In this document: in pieces, positions 1 through 6,626 of the stretch
How the letters are laid out: each line of letters opens with the position of its first letter
Position numbering within the stretch: position 1 is the first letter of the stretch
NCBI GenBank assembly: GCA_002730475.1
Contig: PCAG01000010.1
Span: 1 to 21,787 of the forward strand
Reading direction: 5' to 3'
Length of the DNA stretch: 21,787 nt
Origin: Spirochaetales bacterium
GTDB lineage: Bacteria; Desulfobacterota_D; UBA1144
Notes under the pieces: generated by a model
The model's input: only the letters and a program-made list of their open reading frames with translations
What the model was told of the DNA's origin: nothing
Database searches by the model: none
Position numbers and translations under genes: made by a program

Positions 1-1229
1 ATATTTCCATTGATGGATTTGATGGAAGAGTATATTCTGGTGATATTCCAGTAGTAGCATCTGAAGTAATTCAAGTTATGCAAGGAAACATGAAAGAAAG
101 GGCATCTGAAAGATATTCGATTTTTTCCACCGTACTAAAATGGGCGGATAAGTTTAGAAAACTGAGAATTAGAACCAATGCAGATGTTCCAGTTGACGCA
201 GAGGTGGCTATCAAGTTTGGAGCAGAAGGTATCGGTTTGTGTAGAACGGAGCATATGTTCTTTGCCGAGAATAGAATAAAAATCATGCAAGATATGATTC
301 TTGCAACATCATTAAATGATAGAATCTCTCATCTTGATAAACTTCAAGAGATGCAAAGAGAAGATTTTATCGGACTTTTTACAGCAATGGATGGGTTGCC
401 TTGTACAATTAGATTGCTAGATCCACCCTTACATGAATTTTTACCCAAAAGGGACGACTTAATGTTAGAAATTAAGGAATTAGAGATTAGTGGTGATCTA
501 AGACTTGCTAAGAAAAAGAAAAAACTCCTAGACAGAGTTGAAGAGCTTCACGAATTTAATCCTATGTTGGGCCTTAGAGGTTGTCGATTAGGAATTACGA
601 TGCCAGAAATTACAAGAATGCAGGTACGGGCAATTTTCGAGGCAGCCATTATAGTATCTAAAAGAAAAATCAAAGTATATCCTGAAATAATGGTCCCATT
701 GGTTGGAATGGTATCCGAAATTAAATTTCAAAAAGATATCATCAATAAAATTGCTAAAGAAGTTTTAGGAAAAAAGAGGATTAATTATCTCGTGGGTACT
801 ATGATTGAAGTTCCACGGGCTGCTGCTGTTGCAGATCAAATTGCAAAAGAAGCAGAATTTTTCTCATTTGGTACAAACGACTTGACTCAAACAGTTTTTG
901 CTTATTCAAGAGATGATTCCGTAAAATTTATTAATACATATATGGAAACCAAAGTTGATATTGACGGAAAAACGACGGAAATACTTGAAAGAGACCCCTT
1001 TACAAGTATCGATGTTCATGGAGTTGGTGAATTCATGAAAATTGGACTTAAAAAAGGAAGATCAACCAGGAAAAATCTAAAAATCGGCATTTGTGGTGAA
1101 CATGGTGGTGATCCTGCATCGATTGAATTTTGTCATCAGATTGGTCTTGATTACGTTAGCTGTTCTCCATTCAGAGTACCAATTGCAAGACTTGCAGCTG
1201 CTAGAATAGCACTTAAGAGCTCTAGTTAG
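1..1229 (+). CDS. ppdK: Pyruvate, phosphate dikinase, C-terminal part (5' end outside window)
   Basis: PPDK interconverts pyruvate, ATP and Pi with PEP, AMP and PPi in the cytoplasm, feeding gluconeogenesis or pyrophosphate-linked glycolysis. The frame is open from base 3 with no stop, so the gene enters the window from the left; the ATG at 78 is internal. The first residues (ISIDGFDGRVYSGDIP) look like the end of the phosphohistidine swivelling domain. The remaining ~390 residues are the PEP/pyruvate-binding barrel with PPDK hallmarks: GIGLCRTEHMFF (about 228-263), NPMLGLRGCRLG, EIMVPLV, FFSFGTNDLTQ, and GICGEHGGDP near the end. The cysteine in that last motif (codon 1092-1094) corresponds to the catalytic acid/base Cys831 of the Clostridium symbiosum enzyme. 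The wording is PPDK-type rather than PEP synthase or PTS enzyme I. The stop overlaps the 3' end of the opposing rny by 8 bp. Confidence 0.96.
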   Translation, partial: ISIDGFDGRVYSGDIPVVASEVIQVMQGNMKERASERYSIFSTVLKWADKFRKLRIRTNADVPVDAEVAIKFGAEGIGLCRTEHMFFAENRIKIMQDMILATSLNDRISHLDKLQEMQREDFIGLFTAMDGLPCTIRLLDPPLHEFLPKRDDLMLEIKELEISGDLRLAKKKKKLLDRVEELHEFNPMLGLRGCRLGITMPEITRMQVRAIFEAAIIVSKRKIKVYPEIMVPLVGMVSEIKFQKDIINKIAKEVLGKKRINYLVGTMIEVPRAAAVADQIAKEAEFFSFGTNDLTQTVFAYSRDDSVKFINTYMETKVDIDGKTTEILERDPFTSIDVHGVGEFMKIGLKKGRSTRKNLKIGICGEHGGDPASIEFCHQIGLDYVSCSPFRVPIARLAAARIALKSSS

Positions 1230-2778
1230 CCATTGATGTCGCCCTAACTTCCCTAACAACAGTGATTTTTACATTACCTGGGTAGGCTACTTCCTCTTCT
1301 ATTTTTTTGGCAATATTATGAGATAGAATCGTCGCTTCATCGTCATTGATTTTGTCACTTTCCACCATGACTCGTACTTCCCTACCGGCTTGGATGGCAA
1401 AGCATTTATCAACTCCATTAAAAGATAATCCTATATCCTCAAGCTCTTTGACTCTTTTAAGATAAGCTTCATAAGATTCTTTTCTTGCACCTGGTCTTGC
1501 AGCTGAAATTGCATCAGAAGCTTGCACCAAAACAGTATATAGACTAGAAGGGTTATCCGAGTGTGACGATTCAACGGCTTCTATAACCTCAGGTGGTTCA
1601 TGGTATTTTTTAACCAAATCCGCTCCAATATCTACGTGATTGCCTTCCATCTCATGGTCAACAGATTTACCTATGTCATGTAATAATCCCGCTCTCTTGG
1701 CCAGTTTAGGATCTAATCCCACTTCCGATGCCAGAACTCCACAAATCTGAGCCACTTCCAAAGAGTGGTCTAGAATATTTTGAGAATACGAACTTCTGTA
1801 TCTCATTTTACCTACAAGTTTAACCAGCTCGGGGTTCATATTGCTAACACCAATCTCTAGTATTGCATTTTCTCCTAATTGTTGAATTTCTTTACCTAAT
1901 TGTTCTTCAACTTCTTCAACAATTTCTTCAATTCTTCCTGGATGAATCCTTCCATCATCAAGCAATTTTGTTATTGATCTCGATGCAATCTCTCTCCTGA
2001 TAGGATTATGCGAAGAAACTGTAACTATACCAGGGGTATCATCAATAATAATGTCAACTCCAGTTTTAAGCTCGATTGTCCTAATATTTCTTCCTTCTCT
2101 GCCGATAATTCTCCCTTTCATATCATCACTAGGAAGCGTTACAACGGATGATGTTTTTTCCGAAGTATAAGATGCGGCATATTTTTGTATCGCTAATGCG
2201 ATAATACTTTTAGCTTTACCTTCCGCATCTTCTTTGAGGTTATTTTCTATTTCTTTAATTTTTCTAGCCGCCAGTATATTCGCTTCATCCTCTATGGTAT
2301 TGAGAAGTTCCTGTTTAGCCTCTTCCCTGGTTAAACCCGAAATATTTTCTATCTTTAATTTTGCATCCTCCAATATCGCATCTAATTCATCTTCTTTGGC
2401 TCTGTATTTTAATTCGGTTTCATTACATGCTTGTTCTTTTAACTCTAACTGAGCCTCCTTCCTGGTTAGTTCAGTCTGATTTGCGTTAAAACCTTTTTCT
2501 TTTTCTGATAAATGCTTCTCCTGATCTGCTAAAGATTTTTTTATTATCTCAACCTCTTCTTTCGCTTGGTTAATCTGAGAGGATTTGAATTGTTTAACTT
2601 TCTTTTCCGCTTCTTTAATAATTTTTAGAGATTTATTTTTTGCGGTGGCAATTATTTGCTCAGATTCATCCTCTTTAGCTTTAATATCTTTCATAAGACG
2701 ATTCCTACTTATCAGCCAAAATACGCCAAATCCTATGACAAAACATGCTATGTAAATCGCAATTGTAATAATGTTCAT
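1222..2778 (-). CDS. rny: Ribonuclease Y
   Basis: RNase Y is a membrane-anchored endoribonuclease that starts mRNA decay. The 518 residues match the family layout and length: an N-terminal membrane helix (about 3-24), a long charged coiled coil (about 30-200), a KH RNA-binding domain with GRIIGREGRN at 222-231, and an HD phosphohydrolase domain with the metal-binding HD pair at H367-D368 (LLHDIGKS). A conserved C-terminal tail follows. The start is fixed by a Shine-Dalgarno AGGAGG (complement of 2784-2789) that overlaps the stop codon of the upstream fau gene. It is the last gene of the zapB-like/zapA/fau/rny operon. An RNase E/G protein is also present at 14263, so this organism appears to carry both kinds of decay-initiating nuclease. 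Confidence 0.97.
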   Translation of the reverse strand: MNIITIAIYIACFVIGFGVFWLISRNRLMKDIKAKEDESEQIIATAKNKSLKIIKEAEKKVKQFKSSQINQAKEEVEIIKKSLADQEKHLSEKEKGFNANQTELTRKEAQLELKEQACNETELKYRAKEDELDAILEDAKLKIENISGLTREEAKQELLNTIEDEANILAARKIKEIENNLKEDAEGKAKSIIALAIQKYAASYTSEKTSSVVTLPSDDMKGRIIGREGRNIRTIELKTGVDIIIDDTPGIVTVSSHNPIRREIASRSITKLLDDGRIHPGRIEEIVEEVEEQLGKEIQQLGENAILEIGVSNMNPELVKLVGKMRYRSSYSQNILDHSLEVAQICGVLASEVGLDPKLAKRAGLLHDIGKSVDHEMEGNHVDIGADLVKKYHEPPEVIEAVESSHSDNPSSLYTVLVQASDAISAARPGARKESYEAYLKRVKELEDIGLSFNGVDKCFAIQAGREVRVMVESDKINDDEATILSHNIAKKIEEEVAYPGNVKITVVREVRATSMAN

Positions 2779-2787
2779 ATTTTCCTC

Positions 2788-3381
2788 CTAGTTTATTGTT
2801 ACTATTTGCTTTTCCGTGAAAACCTTCCTAACTTTTATATCGTGTTTCTCCCCGAATTCTTTCTTGATTAGTTGGAAATCAAATACAAGAGAATATATTT
2901 TGTTTCTGGAGATATTCTGAAGTTCCTTGTCGTAGAAACCTTTACCGAATCCCAATCTGGAGCCAGAAACATCTATGGCCACCGCAGGGATAATAAATAA
3001 GTCAACATCGGCAATATTGACATACTCATTACTGATTGGTTCTTTTGTTCCAAAACGTCCCGGCAGAAAATCATCAATAGAATTTGCTTTAGCAAAAACC
3101 ATTTTTCCATCAATAATTTTTGGGTAAAAGATATTCTTGTTTAATTTACGTGCTTCAGCATCTACAAGTCCGGTATCGACTTCGCCTTTGATGGAATTAT
3201 ACAGGACGATATTTCTAGATTTTGATGATTTAAACAATAAATCATCAAAAAGAAAGGTGGAGATTCGTTCTGATTGTAATCCAATAGTTGAACTTTGTAA
3301 TTTACTTCTTTCAGCTCGAATATACTCTCTTAACGCAAACTTATCAAGAGAACTTTGATATAATAGAAGAGATTCTTTCAC
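2788..3381 (-). CDS. fau: 5-formyltetrahydrofolate cyclo-ligase (MTHFS/YgfA family)
   Basis: This enzyme uses ATP to convert 5-formyl-THF to 5,10-methenyl-THF, recycling folate in the cytoplasm. The key evidence is RLGFGKGFYD (residues 142-151), the family's substrate/Mg-ATP loop (usually RLGYGGGYYD), together with the N-terminal pattern of a basic residue, LR and ER pairs from about residue 14, and FYPKI in the middle. The length of 197 residues is normal. The only usable start is a GTG at 3381, preceded by AAGGA-like purines. It overlaps the 3' end of zapA by 38 bp and gives an extension of about 12 residues over the usual family start. The neighbouring zapA and fau order is common; rny starts 9 bp further on. 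Confidence 0.9.
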   Translation of the reverse strand: MKESLLLYQSSLDKFALREYIRAERSKLQSSTIGLQSERISTFLFDDLLFKSSKSRNIVLYNSIKGEVDTGLVDAEARKLNKNIFYPKIIDGKMVFAKANSIDDFLPGRFGTKEPISNEYVNIADVDLFIIPAVAIDVSGSRLGFGKGFYDKELQNISRNKIYSLVFDFQLIKKEFGEKHDIKVRKVFTEKQIVTIN

Positions 3382-3598
3382 TATCCTTTTCCTTATCTTT
3401 TTTTAAGGAAAGGATTTCGTAGACCGCATTAACCAAAAGGAGATTGGATACCTCCAACGAAGAGACCGAGAGTCGCTCGAGCTTGTGCTCTGAGTACTTT
3501 GTATTTATATATTCTTCAATTTCGTTTAAAATTTTGTCGCTACATTCTGTTTTAAACTTTAAACTTCTTCCCAAACAATTTAAATGTAGCTCCTTCAC
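3344..3598 (-). CDS. zapA: Cell division protein ZapA
   Basis: ZapA is a small cytoplasmic protein that cross-links FtsZ filaments at the division site. The 84 residues show the family pattern: a short N-terminal beta segment (LHLNCLGRSLKF), an acidic helix ending in YINTKYSEH (usually AEYVDEKM), and a C-terminal coiled coil beginning near VSNLLLVNAVYEIL. It starts with GTG in a TAGTG junction that overlaps the stop of the upstream coiled-coil gene by 1 nt, and there is no Shine-Dalgarno, so translational coupling is likely. Its 3' end runs 38 bp into fau, leaving no room for the 6S RNA that sits between zapA and ygfA in many proteobacteria. Confidence 0.85.
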   Translation of the reverse strand: MKELHLNCLGRSLKFKTECSDKILNEIEEYINTKYSEHKLERLSVSSLEVSNLLLVNAVYEILSLKKDKEKDSERISSIISKFS

Positions 3599-3807
3599 TA
3601 AATATCTAAATCTCTTACCACTCTGTCTAATTCACCAAGAATAGAACCAATTTCATTCTTATAATTACTACTCTCTTTCTGTAAGTCCAGATAGTCTTTA
3701 TTCAGTTTCTCAATTTCGTTTTCCAGACTTGATATCTTACTCCGCAGCTCTGATTCTTGCTCTACTGCATCCTTAACCTTTTTATCAAGGATATCAATGA
3801 TATCCAT
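3598..3807 (-). CDS. Small coiled-coil protein, ZapB-like
   Basis: This 69-residue protein is almost entirely predicted coiled coil (heptad-like runs of L/I with E/K/D, e.g. SSLENEIEKLNKDYLDL at about 26-42) with no cysteine and no membrane segment. Its size, composition and place as first gene before zapA match the ZapB-type partner found upstream of zapA in several delta-like lineages, so a role in Z-ring stabilisation is inferred from context. Sequence similarity of coiled coils is weak evidence and I would not assign it firmly. It has no Shine-Dalgarno; a sigma-70-like promoter ends only 6 nt before the ATG, which suggests a leaderless message. Confidence 0.7.
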   Translation of the reverse strand: MDIIDILDKKVKDAVEQESELRSKISSLENEIEKLNKDYLDLQKESSNYKNEIGSILGELDRVVRDLDI

Positions 3808-3815
3808 GATATAAT
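3807..3815 (+). promoter_or_regulatory. Extended -10 element, possible prfA promoter
   Basis: TGATATAAT fits an extended -10 (TGnTATAAT) about 40 bp before the prfA ATG. No convincing -35 is present at the right distance. It overlaps the start codon and the -10 of the divergent zapB-like promoter, so the two promoters would compete for the same DNA. Confidence 0.35.
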
Positions 3816-3841
3816 TCTATCCCATAACAAAGAGTTTACAA
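3814..3841 (-). promoter_or_regulatory. Promoter of the zapB-like/zapA/fau/rny operon
   Basis: On the minus strand, TTGTAA (complement of 3836-3841), a 16-bp spacer and TAGAAT (complement of 3814-3819) form a good sigma-70-type promoter. Only 6 nt separate the -10 box from the ATG at 3807, so transcription should begin at or next to the start codon. Confidence 0.6.
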
Positions 3842-3854
3842 GCTGAGTTTATAG

Positions 3855-4919
3855 ATGATTGGACCAAAAATTAGAAGAAAGCTAGAGAGCGCCGAAAAGG
3901 AGCTTAATACCATTGATTCGCAACTTTCATCTCCAAATTTGAGCTCCAATTCTATCAAAGAACTCTCTAAAAAGAGAGGTTCAATCTCAGAGTTGGTAGG
4001 ATATTTTCAACAGCTTAAGAAATTGGAATCTTTAATAAGGGAAAATCAGAATCTATCCGATGATATAGATTTAAAAGAGCTTGCAGAAGAAGAACTAGAG
4101 AGCCTAGAAGGTCAGCTTAAAGAAGTTGAGAAAAAAATTGAAGATGAATTTAAGCCAAAAGATCCAATGGATTCAAAAAATGTAATTTTAGAAATAAGGG
4201 CTGGTACCGGGGGGGACGAGGCAGCCCTATTTGCAAGCGATTTGCTTAGAATGTATTTGCGATATGCCGAGCGCAAAGAATGGAAGAGCGAAATAATCAA
4301 CAAGAGTGAGATTGGTCTTGGAGGAATCAAAGAAGGAATTGTTTCGATAAGTGGAAAAGATATTTATTCTTTTATGAAGTTTGAAAGTGGCGTACATAGA
4401 GTTCAGAGGGTGCCTCTTACCGAAACTAGCGGACGAATCCATACTTCGACAGCCACAGTTGTAGTCTTACCTGAAATAGACGAAGTAGAAATAGAAATTA
4501 ACGAAAAGGATTTGAGGGTTGATACCTATAGAGCATCTGGCGCTGGAGGGCAGCATGTCAATAAAACAGATTCTGCAATAAGAATTACCCATGAGCCTTC
4601 AGGTATCGTGGTTCAGAATCAAGATGGAAAATCCCAGCATAAGAACAAGCAAAGAGCGATGAGATTATTGAGGGCTAAACTTTTTGAGAATGAACAGACA
4701 AAACAACAAAAGGATATATCTAAAACGAGAAAAAGTTTGATAGGAGGGGGAGACAGAAGCGAAAAGATACGAACTTATAATTTTCCACAGGGACGCGTAA
4801 GTGACCATAGAATCAATGTAACCCTTCACAAACTTGATTACATACTTGATGGAGATCTAGACGAGCTTAACAAAGAACTAGTTAAAAACTATCAGAAAGA
4901 AATAAGTGAAGCGATATAA
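3855..4919 (+). CDS. prfA: Peptide chain release factor 1
   Basis: RF1 recognises UAA and UAG on the ribosome and triggers peptide release. The 354 residues have the family's normal length and order: an N-terminal helical domain (1-100), the [11 protein letters not shown] stretch (117-127), the stop-codon-reading PxT tripeptide as PLT at 187-189 ([14 protein letters not shown]), and the GGQ catalytic motif at 231-233 ([15 protein letters not shown]). PxT rather than SPF makes it RF1 and not RF2. Both UAG and UGA are used as stops here. The start region lacks a clear Shine-Dalgarno. The usual partner prmC, which methylates the GGQ glutamine, is not next door; a HemX/CcsA-like gene follows with a TAATG 1-nt overlap. 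Confidence 0.97.
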   Translation: MIGPKIRRKLESAEKELNTIDSQLSSPNLSSNSIKELSKKRGSISELVGYFQQLKKLESLIRENQNLSDDIDLKELAEEELESLEGQLKEVEKKIEDEFKPKDPMDSKNVILEIRAGTGGDEAALFASDLLRMYLRYAERKEWKSEIINKSEIGLGGIKEGIVSISGKDIYSFMKFESGVHRVQRVPLTETSGRIHTSTATVVVLPEIDEVEIEINEKDLRVDTYRASGAGGQHVNKTDSAIRITHEPSGIVVQNQDGKSQHKNKQRAMRLLRAKLFENEQTKQQKDISKTRKSLIGGGDRSEKIRTYNFPQGRVSDHRINVTLHKLDYILDGDLDELNKELVKNYQKEISEAI

Positions 4920-5710
4920 TGCAGATAACAATCCTTGTTCCAACTCTATACATAATATCGTTTATTTTGAATTTATATTATACAGTCTCTGGTAAATCAA
5001 AATTTTCTCAAATTGGACATTATCTTTTTGTTCTGGCCATTTGCACTCAGGCAGCCCTGTTGGCGTACAAAGAAGTTGACTATTCTCTGAAGAGTTTAGA
5101 AGTTAATCTTTTTGTAATCACATTTCTCCTTTCTATATCAGCCTACTTGTTTATACGTCCAAAACTTGGGAACCTATACTCTCTTTTCGTCTCCCCAGTG
5201 GCGTTTGTCTTAACGACTCCTATGGCTTTAAGTGTCAATCAAAACAACAATTTGTCTTTTGATAACAACGTATTGATATCACATGTGCTGCTTAATTTGC
5301 TTTCGCATACTATTCTTCTTGTTTCTGTCATATTCAGTCTAATGTTTTTATATCAACATGCGAATATAAAAAATAAAAAAATTCATAGAATTGAGAGGCT
5401 ACCTAGCCTGTCTCTTATAGAACGAGTCAATTTTTTGTTGATTAGCTCGTCTTTTCCTCTGATGACAATAGGCTTTGTATTTGGACTTGTTCTATCAAAA
5501 AATCAAATTGGGGAATATTGGTTTGGCACGGTTGCCACAATCTCTACTATATCATGGAGTGTTTATTTCATATTAATCCTACTAAAATCAATATATAAAA
5601 TCAGCGGTTTAAAGATTGCGTACGCATCAATATTCGGTTTTATGACAATCTTACTTGGATACGCACTCATGTACCTTCTCGATTTACCTTCACATAATTT
5701 TACTTACTAG
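4919..5710 (+). CDS. Cytochrome c assembly (CcsA/HemX-like) integral membrane protein
   Basis: This 263-residue protein has about eight hydrophobic segments spread over its whole length. The stretch HVLLNLLSHTILLVSVIFS, followed by a charged loop and ERLPSLSLIERVNFLLISSSFPLMTIGFVFG (about residues 121-188), resembles the HemX/CcsA family, where LPSL and a GF..L..G helix are conserved. Family members help haem delivery for cytochrome c maturation (CcsA) or affect glutamyl-tRNA reductase levels (HemX). The tryptophan-rich W..WDPKE motif of true CcsA is not visible, only YWFGTVATISTISW, so the HemX-like branch is more likely. It is translationally coupled to prfA, and no hemA lies beside it in this window. 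Exact function is inferred. Confidence 0.7.
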   Translation: MQITILVPTLYIISFILNLYYTVSGKSKFSQIGHYLFVLAICTQAALLAYKEVDYSLKSLEVNLFVITFLLSISAYLFIRPKLGNLYSLFVSPVAFVLTTPMALSVNQNNNLSFDNNVLISHVLLNLLSHTILLVSVIFSLMFLYQHANIKNKKIHRIERLPSLSLIERVNFLLISSSFPLMTIGFVFGLVLSKNQIGEYWFGTVATISTISWSVYFILILLKSIYKISGLKIAYASIFGFMTILLGYALMYLLDLPSHNFTY

Positions 5711-5716
5711 GAAGAG

Positions 5717-5756
5717 TTTTTGTTGCGGGAGAGACTAAAGCTCTCCACAACAAAAA
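5717..5756. terminator. Strong hairpin between convergent genes (non-canonical terminator candidate)
   Basis: An inverted repeat pairs GGAGAG (5728-5733) with CTCTCC (5741-5746) around a 7-nt loop. After a small internal bulge it continues with TTTTTGTTG (5717-5725) against CAACAAAAA (5748-5756). It lies between the stop codons of the HemX-like gene and the opposing fabG. On either strand the transcript would end in a run of A, not U, so it lacks the U-tail of an intrinsic terminator; it may instead block or protect converging mRNA 3' ends. Confidence 0.5.
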
Positions 5757-5759
5757 AAA

Positions 5760-6518
5760 TTACATATTGTGTCCACCATTGATACTTAGATTAGTCCCTG
5801 TAATCCAAGAAGCCGCAGAAGAACACAAATAAAGAACAGCTAATCCAATTTCATCAGCATATCCAAATCTTCCCATAGGGATATCATCCTTAATCCCTGC
5901 CAAAAGATCAGGCGGAACAGTATGAAGCATATCGGTTTCAACAAAACCAGGTGACACAGTATTAACTCTAATATTATCTTTGGCGAGCTCCCTAGCTAAA
6001 CTTTTTGTAAATCCGTACATACCACTTTTCGTTGCAGCATAATTCGATTGCCCGATATTTCCAGTTTCACCAATAATAGAGGAAATGGAAACAATTACGC
6101 CAGAACCAGCATCTCGCATATGAGGAACAACGGCTTTGGACATATTAAATAAAGCTCCTAAATTTGTATTAATAACCTCACTCCATTCTTCTTGGGACAT
6201 CCTGCTGAAAGTTATATCTCTATTGATACCGGCATTATTGACCAAAAAATCAATTTTGCCATACTTCTCTATAGCTTCTTCACCTAAGGCCTGGCAAGCC
6301 TCAAAGTCTTTGACATCAGCTTGGACAATTATAGCTTCCGAGCCCAAAGCGGTTACTTCTTCAGCCGTAATTTCCGCCGCTTCTTGATTGCTAACATAAT
6401 TAAGAACAAGCTTGGCTCCGGCTTCGGCAAAAGCCAGCGCACATTGCTTCCCTATACCCCTAGAACTACCTGTCACAATTGCTACTTTATCCTTAACATC
6501 GTACAAATTTTCAATCAT
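5760..6518 (-). CDS. fabG: SDR family 3-oxoacyl-ACP / acetoacetyl-CoA reductase (FabG/PhaB type)
   Basis: This is an NADPH-dependent ketoreductase of the classical short-chain dehydrogenase family, 252 residues from the ATG at 6518. It shows TGSSRGIG at 16-23 (cofactor loop), NNAG at 94-97, and the catalytic set N119, S147, Y160, K164 (SNYAATKSG), with VNTVSPGFVETDM near the end. The start at 6518 is chosen because GGGAGG lies 9 nt upstream; a TTG at 6560 in frame would add 14 non-family residues. FabG reduces 3-oxoacyl-ACP in fatty acid synthesis, but NRDITFSRM, EEWSEVINTNL and the GQSNYA region also look like PhaB acetoacetyl-CoA reductases. The gene stands alone, away from fab genes, so the substrate is open. 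Confidence 0.85.
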   Translation of the reverse strand: MIENLYDVKDKVAIVTGSSRGIGKQCALAFAEAGAKLVLNYVSNQEAAEITAEEVTALGSEAIIVQADVKDFEACQALGEEAIEKYGKIDFLVNNAGINRDITFSRMSQEEWSEVINTNLGALFNMSKAVVPHMRDAGSGVIVSISSIIGETGNIGQSNYAATKSGMYGFTKSLARELAKDNIRVNTVSPGFVETDMLHTVPPDLLAGIKDDIPMGRFGYADEIGLAVLYLCSSAASWITGTNLSINGGHNM

Positions 6519-6551
6519 TATAAAAAACCTCCCTTTATTGCATTGGTTAAT

Positions 6552-6581
6552 TCTATACAAAAAAAGATTATTTATCTACAA
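6552..6581 (-). promoter_or_regulatory. Possible fabG promoter
   Basis: On the minus strand, TTGTAG (complement of 6576-6581) and TATAGA (complement of 6552-6557) are 18 bp apart. Transcription would begin near 6545 and give a leader of about 27 nt containing the GGGAGG ribosome binding site. Confidence 0.4.
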
Positions 6582-6591
6582 ATTTACTCTA

Positions 6592-6620
6592 TTGTTATAC
6601 TTCGAATCGTTTAATATAAT
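6592..6620 (+). promoter_or_regulatory. Promoter of the dapF-like/amidohydrolase pair
   Basis: TTGTTA (6592-6597), a 17-bp spacer and a perfect TATAAT (6615-6620) form a strong sigma-70-type promoter. Only 6 nt (CAGGAT) separate the -10 box from the ATG at 6627, so the expected +1 is at the start codon and the mRNA is probably leaderless. Confidence 0.7.
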
Positions 6621-6626
6621 CAGGAT

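Noticed and set aside
6519..6560. Longer fabG start at a TTG at 6560
   Set aside because: The extra 14 residues are not family-like and cover the GGGAGG ribosome binding site of the ATG at 6518.
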